Below, one piece after another: positions 23,954 to 33,512 of a DNA stretch of 64,000 nt. The stretch covers positions 1-64,000 of the forward strand of contig JAWKLF010000002.1 in assembly GCA_041392835.1 (NCBI GenBank), read 5' to 3'. The DNA comes from OLB11 sp041392835. GTDB lineage: Bacteria > Bacteroidota > Bacteroidia > Chitinophagales > Chitinophagaceae. Each line of letters opens with the position of its first letter. The stretch's first letter is position 1. Made by a program: the position numbers and the translations under genes. The notes beneath the pieces were generated by a model, which was given only the letters and a program-made list of their open reading frames with translations, had not been told where the DNA came from and ran no database searches.

Positions 23954-25325
23954 ACCTTGAAAACACGGAGCTTAATACGTCTTCGTTTGTAATTTCGCCT
24001 GTGATGCTGCCTAGTGCATGGAGTGCTGCACGCAAGTCTATGGCTATAAATTCGCCACTCTGATTGGTCTGAAGACCCTCTTTTACTATATGCAAACTTT
24101 TTTGTGCTAAAGATAATGCTTCAACATGGCGGGCGTTTGATACAATCATTTCATGCTGTTGATTTTCCATAGCCATCTTTTTTTCTATCAATTTAATTAA
24201 TTGATCAATATGCTTGTGGTCTTTTGCGGATATAGCTATGCAAGTTTTTTTAGTAAGGGTGGATACTGCCTCTTCTACATCGTAGGCCGTACAAAAATTT
24301 TGCATTTGATCAGCTTTGGTAAGTACTACTATGAGTTGTTGATTGGCTTGAATTTCTAATTGGTTTACAAGTGCTACAATATCTTCTAAAGTTTGGTTGG
24401 CTTCGCATAAATATAAAACCAACGACGCTTGTTTCATTTTTTCATAACTACGTTCAATACCCTGATGTTCTACTTGATCTTCTGTAGCTCGCAAACCCGC
24501 AGTATCTATAAAACGATACATTATTCCATTTATTTTCAAGGTATCTTCTATAAAATCTCTTGTGGTGCCAGGTATATCGCTTACGATGGCCTTTTCTTCG
24601 TGTAATAAGGTATTTAACAAGGTAGATTTTCCTACGTTTGGCTTCCCTATAATGGCTACCGGTATGCCTTTTTTTATCACATTTCCCAACTGAAAAGAAT
24701 CCACTAAACGCGAAATAACATCTAAAGTTTTTTGAATTAACATTAAAAACTTTTCACGATTGGCAAATTCTACATCTTCTTCGCTAAAGTCTAATTCCAA
24801 TTCAAGCAAGGCTGCAAAGTCAATTAATTCTTGACGAAGCTCTTTGATAATAGTAGAATAACCACCACGCATTTGCTGAAAAGCCAAACGATGCTGACTT
24901 TCATTTTCGCTTGCAATAATATCCACCACGGCTTCTGCTTGACTCAAATCTAATTTTCCATTGATAAAAGCTCGTTGAGTAAATTCACCTGGCTTGGCCA
25001 GTACAGCACCTTGCTGTACACACAAGTCTAAAATTTTTTGAATAATAAAAGATGAAGCATGACAGGTTATCTCTACACATGTTTCGCCCGTATAGGAATG
25101 AGGTGCTTTATAAATACCTACAACAACCTCGTCTATCATTTCATCTTGATAAATAATTTTTCCATAATGTAGCGTATGTGACTGAGCAGTGCTTAATTTT
25201 TTTCCAATAAAAATGGGGTCAATAATATCTATAGCCTGAGGACCGCTGAGTCGAATGAGTGCTATGGCTCCCTCGCCTATAGCACTTGAGAGTGCTACTA
25301 TGGTATTGCGGTTAGGAATCGCCAT
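23937..25325 (-). CDS. mnmE: tRNA uridine 5-carboxymethylaminomethyl GTPase MnmE
   Basis: A 462-residue MnmE/TrmE. With MnmG it modifies the wobble uridine (U34) of several tRNAs. An N-terminal THF-binding domain starts MAIPNRNTIVALSSAIGEGA; the G domain has Walker A GKPNVGKS (227-234), TTRDFIEDT and DTAGLR; the protein ends in the C-x-G-K tail FCIGK, the expected terminus. Its last codons overlap the att core (23937-23953), so the element inserted without damaging it. Its start overlaps the end of the proline dehydrogenase gene by 14 nt, so the two form an operon. Confidence 0.97.
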   Translation of the reverse strand: MAIPNRNTIVALSSAIGEGAIALIRLSGPQAIDIIDPIFIGKKLSTAQSHTLHYGKIIYQDEMIDEVVVGIYKAPHSYTGETCVEITCHASSFIIQKILDLCVQQGAVLAKPGEFTQRAFINGKLDLSQAEAVVDIIASENESQHRLAFQQMRGGYSTIIKELRQELIDFAALLELELDFSEEDVEFANREKFLMLIQKTLDVISRLVDSFQLGNVIKKGIPVAIIGKPNVGKSTLLNTLLHEEKAIVSDIPGTTRDFIEDTLKINGIMYRFIDTAGLRATEDQVEHQGIERSYEKMKQASLVLYLCEANQTLEDIVALVNQLEIQANQQLIVVLTKADQMQNFCTAYDVEEAVSTLTKKTCIAISAKDHKHIDQLIKLIEKKMAMENQQHEMIVSNARHVEALSLAQKSLHIVKEGLQTNQSGEFIAIDLRAALHALGSITGEITNEDVLSSVFSRFCIGK

Positions 25326-26481
25326 GTTTTCTTCGTGCTACTTCTTTATTGATTAGATTCAATTCTCTATTGGTTTGTCCTGCTACTGAAGTGTTTTCTT
25401 GTGCTCTTCGCATTAAGTATGGAATTACATCTTTTACTGGGCCATAAGGCAAATATTTTGAAACATTAAAATGCTCCTTGGCTAAATTAAAAGTTATATT
25501 ATCACTCATGCCATATAATTGTGAAAAATGAATATGGTGATGATTTTTAGCAATACCATTTTTAATAATATCATTTACAATTTTTAGACAACTCCATTCA
25601 TTATGTGTACCTATAAATAATGCTATGGTGTCTATGTGTTTGATACAATACGTAGCTGCTTCATTAAAATCTCTGTCAGTATCTTGCTTACTTGCTTGTA
25701 TTGGATCCTCATAACCCAAATCTGCTGCTCTATTTCTTTCTTTTTCCATATAGGCACCTCGTACAATTTTGGACCCTAAAATATACTTTCCTTGCAATGC
25801 TTTTTGATGCGATTTTTGCATAAAAGCTAATCGATCATGCCGATACAATTGAAATGTATTATATACAACAGCTTTTTCTTTATTGTATTTTTCCATCATA
25901 TTATCTGCTAAATCATCTACAGCTTGTTGTATCCAACTTTCCTCTGCATCTATAAGTATGGCCGTATTTTTTTGGCTTGCCAACAAACAAATTTTATCTA
26001 TTCTTGCTAGTACTCGCAATGCTTCTTTTTCTTCTTCAGTATTCAAAGGTTTTTGTTCATGAATTTTTTCAAGCAAAGCAAAACGTGCAAAACCCGTTAT
26101 TTTCAAACTCACAAAAGGGATATAATCTTTGCTTGCAGCAAAGTGTATGGTGTTTAAAAAAGCTTCCGTTGTATGTTCAAATTCTTCTTCTGAAGCTTTA
26201 GCTTCTACACCATAATCTAAAATTACAGATACATGATGCGCGCTTAATTTCTCGGCTGTGTGCTGAGCCTCTTCTAATGTTTCGCCTCCACAAAATTGCT
26301 TATACAAGGTTTGTTTTACTATCCCTTTGATAGGCAAGCCCAGCTTAAAAGCCATTTGAGTAGATGCAATTCCCAACTTGGCAAACCACGGTATAGACAT
26401 ACATTTAAAAAGGAATTGAGCTAGCTTAAGTTCCTTTTTATTTTTATATTGAAATGCGAATTCGGTATTATCGAAATTCAT
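25312..26481 (-). CDS. Proline dehydrogenase
   Basis: A 389-residue PRODH-family enzyme that oxidises proline to pyrroline-5-carboxylate with FAD, feeding electrons to quinone. Family features are the early VSVILDYGVEAK segment with its lysine-linked strand, the TGFAR region, LIDAEESWIQ (a barrel strand), NTFQLYRHD, the KIVRGAYMEKERNRA arginine-rich active-site strand, and HNEWS, then a C-terminal LPYGPVKDVIPYLMRRAQEN with the substrate-binding Arg-Arg pair. The length is that of the monofunctional enzyme. It is the upstream partner of mnmE by overlap. Its upstream neighbour at 26603 is divergent. Confidence 0.93.
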   Translation of the reverse strand: MNFDNTEFAFQYKNKKELKLAQFLFKCMSIPWFAKLGIASTQMAFKLGLPIKGIVKQTLYKQFCGGETLEEAQHTAEKLSAHHVSVILDYGVEAKASEEEFEHTTEAFLNTIHFAASKDYIPFVSLKITGFARFALLEKIHEQKPLNTEEEKEALRVLARIDKICLLASQKNTAILIDAEESWIQQAVDDLADNMMEKYNKEKAVVYNTFQLYRHDRLAFMQKSHQKALQGKYILGSKIVRGAYMEKERNRAADLGYEDPIQASKQDTDRDFNEAATYCIKHIDTIALFIGTHNEWSCLKIVNDIIKNGIAKNHHHIHFSQLYGMSDNITFNLAKEHFNVSKYLPYGPVKDVIPYLMRRAQENTSVAGQTNRELNLINKEVARRKHGDS

Positions 26482-26602
26482 CTATTAAAATCTTTATTTG
26501 AGCGACAAAAGTAAGATAGATAGCCAGCTAGCAAAATTTTTTTTGGCTGATATTTTTAATAGGGTTATTTTTACATTAATTAAAAGATAAATATTTATAA
26601 AC

Positions 26603-27940
26603 ATGAAAAAATTATTACTTATTGCAATTGGAGCAATTTGCAGTGTTAGCGCTTTTTCACAATACGCAGAAAAGCCTTTAATCTCAGTTAATACTAATAA
26701 CCTCAAACTATCAACTGATGTGAATAAGACTCCTTCTAAGATTGAAAGAAAAACTTCAAAAACAAGAGCTGCATCTCGTTGGTATGACATAGTAGAAGCA
26801 GTTAATGTAAGCCAAGGAAGCACAAATGCTATTTATAGCAATGATAACTATAACCTTATGTGGACTGACTCAACGATGTTAGCTCCTTTTTCTGATGGCG
26901 TTAATACTATTTATGATGGCATATGGGTAAAATCTTTACAACAAGTTATGGATCCATCTGACCCAATTTTTAACTCTGCTGACTACAATGGTTTGGCAAA
27001 TATCCAAAAATCAAGTGGATATACGATAGATTCTGTTCAAATAGCTGGTGTATATTCAAGAAATCCAAATAAACCAAACGTGGTTGACACTTTAATAGTT
27101 TCAATAGCTCACGGTCCTGGTGGCACAAGCTCAAATGTAAAATTCTATTATTTTGCAAGCCCTACTACTATTACAAACTATGGTGACACTGTACGCTTTG
27201 GAACTGCTGATTTAAATATCAACACGTATATAGCTAATGGATCTGGTGTTTGGTCTAAAAAAATACCTTTAACTACAGCTACTGAAATTGATACATTATC
27301 AAACGGATTTAATTTATTCAGTTTAGCTCCTAATGTAGTTGTTCCTGCTGGTGAACTTTCAGCTATGACTGTTACTTTTAAAAGTGGTGACACATGGACT
27401 CCATTTTTAGATACCGTTAGAGTTTCAGGTGCTACAACTCCTAACTTTAACAATTTTAGATTTGTGTCATTTGAAGAAAATGCAGCTTCTTTTCAAGAAT
27501 ATAGAAAAGGATACTATAATGCTTCAAGCCTTATGCAACAAGACACTTCAGGTTGGGGTGGTGAATATCCTCCATCATATGCCTATACTAGTGCAAGCTA
27601 TAGCTACGAGCATCATTGGTGGTTCTGGAAATTAAGCTGTCCTACATGTTGGTCTGTAAATACTGAAGATTTTACAAATATTAATGATGTAAATGTATAC
27701 CCTAACCCAGTTTCTGATGAAGTTAAATTCTCGTTCTCAGTAAAAGATTTCTCTAAAACAGCGAATATCTCAATATCTAACTCATTAGGACAAATTGTTA
27801 AACAATTATCATTGTCTAATGTAGCAGCCAATACAAACCAACATGCTTCTATCAATGTATCTGATTTGTCAAGTGGTATATATATTTATACTATCGAAGC
27901 TAATGGTCAAAAAGTTTCAAACAAACTAATGATTAAATAG
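26603..27940 (+). CDS. Secreted T9SS type A sorting-domain protein (445 aa)
   Basis: A 445-residue secreted protein. A signal peptide (MKKLLLIAIGAICSVSAFSQ) precedes a central region rich in T, S, N and G with beta strands. A C-terminal T9SS sorting domain starts at about 365 (NVYPNPVSDEVKF) and ends GIYIYTIEANGQKVSNKLMI. The central part has no enzyme motif I recognise; a VDTLIVSIAHGPGG segment followed by strand repeats suggests a beta-sandwich fold. Such proteins are exported through the type IX system and anchored or released at the surface. It is a single-gene unit ended by a strong terminator. Confidence 0.85.
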   Translation: MKKLLLIAIGAICSVSAFSQYAEKPLISVNTNNLKLSTDVNKTPSKIERKTSKTRAASRWYDIVEAVNVSQGSTNAIYSNDNYNLMWTDSTMLAPFSDGVNTIYDGIWVKSLQQVMDPSDPIFNSADYNGLANIQKSSGYTIDSVQIAGVYSRNPNKPNVVDTLIVSIAHGPGGTSSNVKFYYFASPTTITNYGDTVRFGTADLNINTYIANGSGVWSKKIPLTTATEIDTLSNGFNLFSLAPNVVVPAGELSAMTVTFKSGDTWTPFLDTVRVSGATTPNFNNFRFVSFEENAASFQEYRKGYYNASSLMQQDTSGWGGEYPPSYAYTSASYSYEHHWWFWKLSCPTCWSVNTEDFTNINDVNVYPNPVSDEVKFSFSVKDFSKTANISISNSLGQIVKQLSLSNVAANTNQHASINVSDLSSGIYIYTIEANGQKVSNKLMIK

Positions 27941-27971
27941 TCCTCTATTTAATAAAAATTTTATACAAAAA

Positions 27972-28001
27972 AAGAGGCTGCCTTTGGCAGCCTCTTTTTT
28001 T
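27972..28001 (+). terminator. Intrinsic terminator
   Basis: AAGAGGCTGCC (27972-27982) pairs with GGCAGCCTCTT (27986-27996) around a TTT loop, followed by a T-run to 28001. It is symmetric enough to act in both directions, and lies 32 nt after the stop of the gene at 26603. Confidence 0.93.
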
Positions 28002-28118
28002 GTATATTTAACTAATAAATGACCAACCTTTTTGCTTCATATACAGTCTTTAACTATAATAGACTGTCATAAATTGAGTACGGCTTTGAGCTATATAGAA
28101 ACCCACGATAATACCGAA

Positions 28119-28640
28119 ATGAATGATCTGATAGAAGGATGCATTCAGGGAAATCGTGCTAGTCAGGAAAAGATTTACAAAATGTATTACCCCAAAATGA
28201 TGAGTATGGTAAAAAGATATACCAATATTTATCAATACCATTTGGCAGAAGAAATATTGAATAACGGGTTTTTGAAAGTATTTCAGAAAATTGACTCTTT
28301 TCGCTTTCAAGGCTCCTTTGAAGGTTGGGTAAGACGCATTATTTATCACTCCATATTTGATTATGTACGTCAACATATGAAATATAATGAAAAAGTAGTT
28401 TTTGTAGAACGAGATGAAGTTGTAAACAACGATATAGCCTCTAATCTTAGATATGAAGAATTAATGAAACTTGTACAAGAGCTACCCGATACTACCCAAA
28501 CTGTCTTCAATATGTATGCTATAGATGGTTTTTCTCACAAAGAAATAGGGCAAGAACTCAATATTAGCGAAGGCACAAGCAAATGGCACATGTTTGAAGC
28601 CAGAAAAATACTAAAACAAAAAATAGAACGAACTAGTTAA
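28119..28640 (+). CDS. ECF-type RNA polymerase sigma factor
   Basis: A sigma-70 family factor of the ECF group, 173 aa from the chosen ATG at 28119 (MNDLIEGCIQGNRASQEKIY), a start typical of Bacteroidota ECF factors; an upstream in-frame ATG at 28032 would add 29 residues. Region 2 has MVKRYTNIYQ, ILNNGFLKVFQKIDSF and the RRIIYHSIFDYVRQ helix. Region 4 has LPDTTQTVFNMYAIDGFSHK then IGQELNISEGTSKWHMFEAR, the HTH for the -35 element. It is followed 14 nt later by a membrane and beta-barrel gene, so the two are co-transcribed. Confidence 0.9.
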   Translation: MNDLIEGCIQGNRASQEKIYKMYYPKMMSMVKRYTNIYQYHLAEEILNNGFLKVFQKIDSFRFQGSFEGWVRRIIYHSIFDYVRQHMKYNEKVVFVERDEVVNNDIASNLRYEELMKLVQELPDTTQTVFNMYAIDGFSHKEIGQELNISEGTSKWHMFEARKILKQKIERTS

Positions 28641-28654
28641 AAATATTAATTATC

Positions 28655-30397
28655 ATGAACGACAAAATTCATATTGACCAATTGTTCAAAGATGGACTCC
28701 AAAAAGGCAAAGAGCAGCTCAACTTGAGTGCTTGGGCCAATATGGAGCGCATGCTCGATGGAAAAAATCCGTATGCTGACAACAAAAGCAAACGTCGTTT
28801 TTTGCCATTTTGGCTTTTCTTAGGCTTGCTTACTACGGTTAGCTCTACTGCTATCATATACAATTTTAATCAAAAAGAGCAAAAGCATGCACTAGTTGAC
28901 AAACCCCAATTGGCTTTATCCAATCCTATTAGTAATAAAATTGCAAGTAGCGAAAATCAAATTGCAAATAATACTGCTTCTGTTCAATCCAGTTTGGATA
29001 AAGAAAATTACAATCCTTCCATTAATATAATAAATGATCAAAATGAACTAGCAACAGCTAAGAAGTCTGCACAGACTAAAAAAGCAACAAGAAATTATAC
29101 AAGCAAGGCAGCCTATCAAAATGATGAAGCATTTACTTCTGTTGGCTCTCCCAAAAAAGCAAAAACCAATAATGAGAATAAACTTTTTGAAAATGTAAAA
29201 AACAGCGAAATAAGTGAAAATAAAATAGAACCTAATCATACAGCCGTTTCTAATAACACTTCTAAAGAATCTATAAAGAAATCCTTGCCTTCACCAGTGT
29301 TGAATAATCAGGAAAACAGTGTTACTACTATTACAACAACTAAAAACGACACATTTAATCAAACATTTATTAAAGAAGAAATAGTATATGATCGCTTAGG
29401 TAATGTTCAATCTGTCAACTATGAAACTACCAAAAAAGATATTCATGTAGTAGAAACTATTCAAGAAAGAGATGCTGTTGAAAATCCAAGATATGTAGCA
29501 TTGAATGAACAAGAAAAAATGGATGTATTAAAAACAATCGATTTAAAAGCAAATCATTTTGAAGCACCTATTGAACCTTCTAATACTACTTCAAACAACA
29601 GTATTTCTGAAGAAAAAAATAAAAAAGAAACAAAGCACAATTCTCTTTTAGAAAAATCCATTGCTGCCTTAGGTATAGCAGCTACTAGTGTTGCTCACAT
29701 GTATATACCTTTAAACCCGGGTGTCAAAGTAGGTATTAATGCCTCATTTGGAAAACATAGCTTTGGTGGATTTCAAGCTGGCATAACCAACAGAATTCCT
29801 TTAAGTAATACCTTTACCTTGCTTAACGAATTAAACTTTTTTTATAAAAACAATAGTGGCTATTCGGTAAATAATATCACAAAACAACTTAATAATGTAA
29901 GCTCTGATCCAAACACCTTGGCTACACAAAACCAAACTATACATACGTATCAAGTAGATTCAAATAATAGAATTTACAACTTTAAAAACCTGACAAGCTT
30001 AGAACTACCAATAATTTTAGAAGGCCATTGGAATAAAATATCTGCCTATGGTGGTGTAAATATTGCTTATCTATTTAGATTAAACACTAAACAAAGCTTG
30101 CGTACACATATCATTGAAAAAACTGATACCTTGAGCAATAGTGTACCGTTTAATTACATCAACTATGCTGGTCAGCAATATATTTCGAGCGACTTTAATG
30201 CACGTTTTGGACTTGGCTACATATTAGGAACTGCCTATCATTTTAATGATAATTTACATGTAGATTTTAGACTTAGCCAAACACTTTGGGATAATACAAA
30301 AACAAACTCTGCAAGAGAAATATCGAATGTATTATTCAAAGTACCATCTGTACAAATTTCATTAGGTTATAAATTTTCTAAAAAAGAAAAACACTAG
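28655..30397 (+). CDS. Sigma-linked membrane protein with C-terminal beta-barrel
   Basis: A 580-residue protein. An N-terminal soluble segment with LSAWANMERMLDG (about 24-36) is followed by one membrane helix, FLPFWLFLGLLTTVSSTAII (about 49-68), a long N/K/S/T-rich linker (about 75-330) and a C-terminal region of alternating strands (GVKVGINASFGKHSFGGFQ onward) ending LGYKFSKK, as in PorT-type outer-membrane barrels. The order is that of the Bacteroidota proteins encoded directly after ECF sigma factors. It probably spans the periplasm and senses or controls the sigma factor, but an anti-sigma function is inferred, as the N-terminus lacks a ZAS motif. A hairpin terminator follows at 30422. 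Confidence 0.72.
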   Translation: MNDKIHIDQLFKDGLQKGKEQLNLSAWANMERMLDGKNPYADNKSKRRFLPFWLFLGLLTTVSSTAIIYNFNQKEQKHALVDKPQLALSNPISNKIASSENQIANNTASVQSSLDKENYNPSINIINDQNELATAKKSAQTKKATRNYTSKAAYQNDEAFTSVGSPKKAKTNNENKLFENVKNSEISENKIEPNHTAVSNNTSKESIKKSLPSPVLNNQENSVTTITTTKNDTFNQTFIKEEIVYDRLGNVQSVNYETTKKDIHVVETIQERDAVENPRYVALNEQEKMDVLKTIDLKANHFEAPIEPSNTTSNNSISEEKNKKETKHNSLLEKSIAALGIAATSVAHMYIPLNPGVKVGINASFGKHSFGGFQAGITNRIPLSNTFTLLNELNFFYKNNSGYSVNNITKQLNNVSSDPNTLATQNQTIHTYQVDSNNRIYNFKNLTSLELPIILEGHWNKISAYGGVNIAYLFRLNTKQSLRTHIIEKTDTLSNSVPFNYINYAGQQYISSDFNARFGLGYILGTAYHFNDNLHVDFRLSQTLWDNTKTNSAREISNVLFKVPSVQISLGYKFSKKEKH

Positions 30398-30421
30398 TTG
30401 TATTTAATTTTTCCCACATTA

Positions 30422-30452
30422 AAAGCTGTTATATTTCATAGCAGCTTTTTTT
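30422..30452 (+). terminator. Intrinsic terminator
   Basis: AAAGCTGTTAT (30422-30432) pairs with ATAGCAGCTTT (30438-30448) with a G-T pair, followed by a T-run to 30452. It ends the sigma and barrel operon. Confidence 0.8.
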
Positions 30453-30498
30453 GTTTACTTATTCAATTGCTTTACTTTTATTTTCCTAAATATAAATT

Positions 30499-31182
30499 AT
30501 GGCACTAATAGAAAAAAGCACCTTACATTTTCTCAAAAATCTAAAAAATAATAATCAGCGTGAATGGTTTTTGGATCATAAAAAAGAATATGACCACGCA
30601 AAAGAAAATTTTATTCTTTTTGTTGATGATTTAATAAAAAAAATTAGTGCATTTGATCCCAGTATTGCGCATCATGAAGCAAAAAAATGCGTTTTCAGAA
30701 TCAATAGAGATATCCGTTTTTCAAAAGACAAATCTCCTTATAAAACAAACTTTGGTGCCCATATTACTTCGGCCTTGAGCAAATCAGATATACATTCCAA
30801 AGCAGGTTATTACATCCATTTGGAACCAGGCAAATCCTTTTTGGCTGGTGGTGCATACCTGCCAGCTACGCCATGGCTCAAAGCTATTCGACAAGAGATT
30901 GATTACAATACCAAAAAGTTTAAACAGATTATTGAAAATAAAAATTTCAAAACATACTTCGGAGCTATACAAGGCGAAAAGTTGGTAAAAGCACCCAAAG
31001 AATATCCTAAAGACCATCCTGAAATAGAATTATTAAAACATAAAAGTTTTTTGGCTATGCACAATATAAAAGATGCTGAAGTTTTAGACAAACAATTCAT
31101 TCAGCATAGCACAAAAGTATTCAAGGCTCTATTTCCATTAGATGCATTCCTTAATGAAGCGCAACAAAACATAAGTGAATGA
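30499..31182 (+). CDS. DUF2461 family protein
   Basis: A 227-residue protein of the DUF2461 (TIGR02453) family, function unknown. The signature is present: LHFLKNLKNNNQREWFLDHK (about 9-28), then CVFRINRDIRFSKDKSPYKTN (about 64-84, key residues R-I-N-R-D-R-F) and YYIHLEPGKSFLAGG (about 103-117). No signal peptide or membrane helix. It overlaps the nitroreductase start by 4 nt (ATGA), indicating a two-gene operon. Confidence 0.9.
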   Translation: MALIEKSTLHFLKNLKNNNQREWFLDHKKEYDHAKENFILFVDDLIKKISAFDPSIAHHEAKKCVFRINRDIRFSKDKSPYKTNFGAHITSALSKSDIHSKAGYYIHLEPGKSFLAGGAYLPATPWLKAIRQEIDYNTKKFKQIIENKNFKTYFGAIQGEKLVKAPKEYPKDHPEIELLKHKSFLAMHNIKDAEVLDKQFIQHSTKVFKALFPLDAFLNEAQQNISE

Positions 31183-31874
31183 GTAAAGAAAAACGATACA
31201 AAATTATAAACGGTTTTAGGCACCTAATGTATGATGTCCAACAACAAGACGAAGTTTTAGTAGAATCAAAAAGCAAAACATTTTTTGACCATATGAATCA
31301 GAGACGGTCAATAAGACAATTTTCTACAAAACCCGTTTCAAAAAATACGATTAGTTATATTATTCAAACTGCTTCTACGGCACCTTCTGGCGCACATAAA
31401 CAACCCTGGACTTTTTGTGCAATTAGCAACAAAGAATTAAAATCGGCCATACGAAAAGCAGCCGAAGAAGAAGAACGCAAAAACTATTCTTCAAGAATGA
31501 GTGAACGTTGGAAAGAAGATTTAGGACCCTTGGGTACAGATTTTAATAAAGATTTTTTAGAAAAAGCACCTTGGCTTCTTGTTGTGTTTAAAAAAATATA
31601 TGAGTTTGATAATCAAAACGAAAAGCACAATAATTATTATGTGAATGAATCGGTAGGTATAGCAGTTGGCTTCCTTATCAGTGCTATACACCAAGCAGGC
31701 TTATGCACACTAACACACACACCAAGCCCAATGAATTTTTTAGAAAAAATTTTGAACCGCCCTTCCAATGAAAGAGCCTATTTGCTAATGCCTATCGGCT
31801 ATGCTGCAGATGAAACCTATGTTCCCGATATTCATAGAAAAAAACTGGATGAGATTAGTCAATTTTTTGAATAA
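31179..31874 (+). CDS. Nitroreductase family protein
   Basis: A 231-residue FMN-dependent nitroreductase-like enzyme. After a 38-residue extension, the flavin-binding start RRSIRQFSTKPV (about 42-53) is followed by TASTAPSGAHKQPWTFCAIS (about 66-85), then a central dimer helix and AVGFLISAIHQAGLCTLTHTPSPM (about 160-185), near which the FMN-phosphate site lies, ending in LLMPIGYAADETYVP. The longer variant resembles the IYD (iodotyrosine deiodinase)-like branch, so reductive dehalogenation or flavin-dependent reduction is possible. Substrate unknown. Coupled to the DUF2461 gene upstream. Confidence 0.9.
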   Translation: MSKEKRYKIINGFRHLMYDVQQQDEVLVESKSKTFFDHMNQRRSIRQFSTKPVSKNTISYIIQTASTAPSGAHKQPWTFCAISNKELKSAIRKAAEEEERKNYSSRMSERWKEDLGPLGTDFNKDFLEKAPWLLVVFKKIYEFDNQNEKHNNYYVNESVGIAVGFLISAIHQAGLCTLTHTPSPMNFLEKILNRPSNERAYLLMPIGYAADETYVPDIHRKKLDEISQFFE

Positions 31875-32023
31875 TGTTCTACTGTCCTTTCCCTACATTT
31901 TTTAAGTATTGGTAATACCTTACAATGTGTACATTGAATGAAAAATAAGCATTTATAGCTCATTTGTAAACAGAAGTGGAAAGAAAAGAATTCAATTTTG
32001 CCCTTTTTTCGTTATTGAAAACA

Positions 32024-32031
32024 TAAATTTG
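32024..32031 (+). promoter_or_regulatory. Predicted -7 promoter box of sucC
   Basis: TAAATTTG matches the Bacteroidota -7 consensus TAnnTTTG, 19 nt before the ATG at 32051. A TTTG at about 31997-32000 is a possible -33 element with a rather long spacer. Confidence 0.5.
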
Positions 32032-32050
32032 CACTCTAAAAAAAATTAGC

Positions 32051-33265
32051 ATGAATTTACATGAATACCAAGCAAAAGATTTATTAAAAAAATATGATGT
32101 ACCCGTACAGAGTGGTATAGCATGTACTACAGTAGAAGAAGTAGTGAATGCATATAAGCAAATTAGTGAACAAACAAATTCAAAATTTGTTGTGATAAAA
32201 GCTCAAATACATGCTGGAGGTAGAGGCAAAGGGACGTTTATTGAAGTGCCAGAACAACATGGAGTACAAGTGGCTAAAAGCGTAGAACAAGCAGAAGAAA
32301 TAGCAAAAAATATGCTTGGCAACACCTTAGTAACGCTTCAAACAGGAGCCAGTGGAAAAGTGGTTTCTAAATTATTTGTAGCTGAAGATGCTTATTATGA
32401 AGGTCCTAACCCTACACAAGAATTTTATTTATCCATCCTTTTGGATCGTACTAAAAAGCAATATGTATTTATGTACAGCACAGAAGGTGGTGTCAATATT
32501 GAAGATGTAGCTCACAATACACCCGAAAAAATATATAAAGAATGGATAAATCCTCGTATGCCTTTGCAAGGATTTCAAGCACGAAAAATTGCATTTAATT
32601 TAGGTTTAAGCGGTGATGCTTTTAAAAACTGTACCAAATTTGTTAGCAATTTATATCATGCTTTTACATCTTTGGATTGTGATATGCTTGAAATTAATCC
32701 ACTTTTTAAAACCAGCGATAATAAAATAATAGCAGTGGATTGCAAAATGAATTTGGAAGACAATGCACTTATTCGTCATAAGGACTTAGAAACTCTTCGA
32801 GACAAATCCGAAGAAGACCCAACAGAGGTAGAAGCGAGTGAAAGTAATTTGAACTATGTAAAACTGGATGGCAATGTAGGCTGTATGGTAAATGGTGCTG
32901 GACTTGCTATGGCTACTATGGACATGATAAAACTAAGTGGTGGAGAACCTGCCAACTTCTTAGATGTAGGAGGTGGTGCTAATGCACAAACTGTAGAAGC
33001 AGGTTTTAGAATTATATTAAAAGATCCCAATGTAAAAGCAATATTGATTAATATTTTTGGAGGTATCGTTCGTTGTGATCGTGTAGCACAAGGCGTAGTG
33101 GATGCATACAAGGCAATAGGTGAAATAAAAGTTCCAGTTATAGTACGATTACAAGGCACCAATGCTGAAGAAGCTAAAAAATTAATTGAAGATTCGGGCT
33201 TAGAAGTACAAAGTGCTATCCTACTTAGCGAAGCTGCTCAATTAGTAAACAAGGCTGTAGCCTAA
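32051..33265 (+). CDS. sucC: Succinate-CoA ligase (ADP-forming) subunit beta
   Basis: A 404-residue SucC, the beta subunit of succinyl-CoA synthetase, which makes ATP from succinyl-CoA in the TCA cycle. It begins MNLHEYQAKDLLKKYDVPV, with an ATP-grasp domain holding KAQIHAGGRGKGTF (about 55-68), LEINPLF, and a C-terminal ligase domain with GLAMATMDMIKLSGGEPANF, LDVGGGAN, and NIFGGIVRCDRVAQGV. Full length. SucD is not adjacent; a separate location for sucD is usual in Bacteroidota. A repeat element and a 17-bp terminator follow. Confidence 0.96.
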   Translation: MNLHEYQAKDLLKKYDVPVQSGIACTTVEEVVNAYKQISEQTNSKFVVIKAQIHAGGRGKGTFIEVPEQHGVQVAKSVEQAEEIAKNMLGNTLVTLQTGASGKVVSKLFVAEDAYYEGPNPTQEFYLSILLDRTKKQYVFMYSTEGGVNIEDVAHNTPEKIYKEWINPRMPLQGFQARKIAFNLGLSGDAFKNCTKFVSNLYHAFTSLDCDMLEINPLFKTSDNKIIAVDCKMNLEDNALIRHKDLETLRDKSEEDPTEVEASESNLNYVKLDGNVGCMVNGAGLAMATMDMIKLSGGEPANFLDVGGGANAQTVEAGFRIILKDPNVKAILINIFGGIVRCDRVAQGVVDAYKAIGEIKVPVIVRLQGTNAEEAKKLIEDSGLEVQSAILLSEAAQLVNKAVA

Positions 33266-33268
33266 ATA

Positions 33269-33372
33269 ATACCAATGTGATTTGTGTCGTAGACCAAATC
33301 ATACAGTGGTTTATGCCGATAGGATAGATATTTCTCAATTTATCGGGATTATACATCACATAGGCATAATAT
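33269..33372. repeat. Intergenic palindromic repeat, family copy A
   Basis: Starts ATACCAATGTGAT and carries the shared core GACCAAATCATACAGTGG then TTATGCCGAT. Close relatives of the core lie at about 46762 (GACCAAATCATACTGTGG, AAATGCCGAT) and 53253 (CCAAATCTTACTGTGG). ATGTGAT near the start pairs with ATCACAT near the end. No coding potential. Confidence 0.6.
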
Positions 33373-33387
33373 TAAAACACTTTAAAT

Positions 33388-33424
33388 AAAGAGAGCGAGC
33401 CACCATCGGTGGCTCGCTCTCTTT
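33388..33424. terminator. Bidirectional terminator between sucC and the DUF4476 gene
   Basis: A perfect 17-bp stem, AAAGAGAGCGAGCCACC (33388-33404) with GGTGGCTCGCTCTCTTT (33408-33424), around a 3-nt loop. The A and T ends serve both strands, fitting its place between two convergent genes. Confidence 0.9.
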
Positions 33425-33512
33425 ATTATTTTATAGAACCCAAGTTTTGAAAAAGATAGGACTAATAGAAGCTATACTACTTGCAATATTGGGGTTTAAA
33501 CTACTTGAAAAA

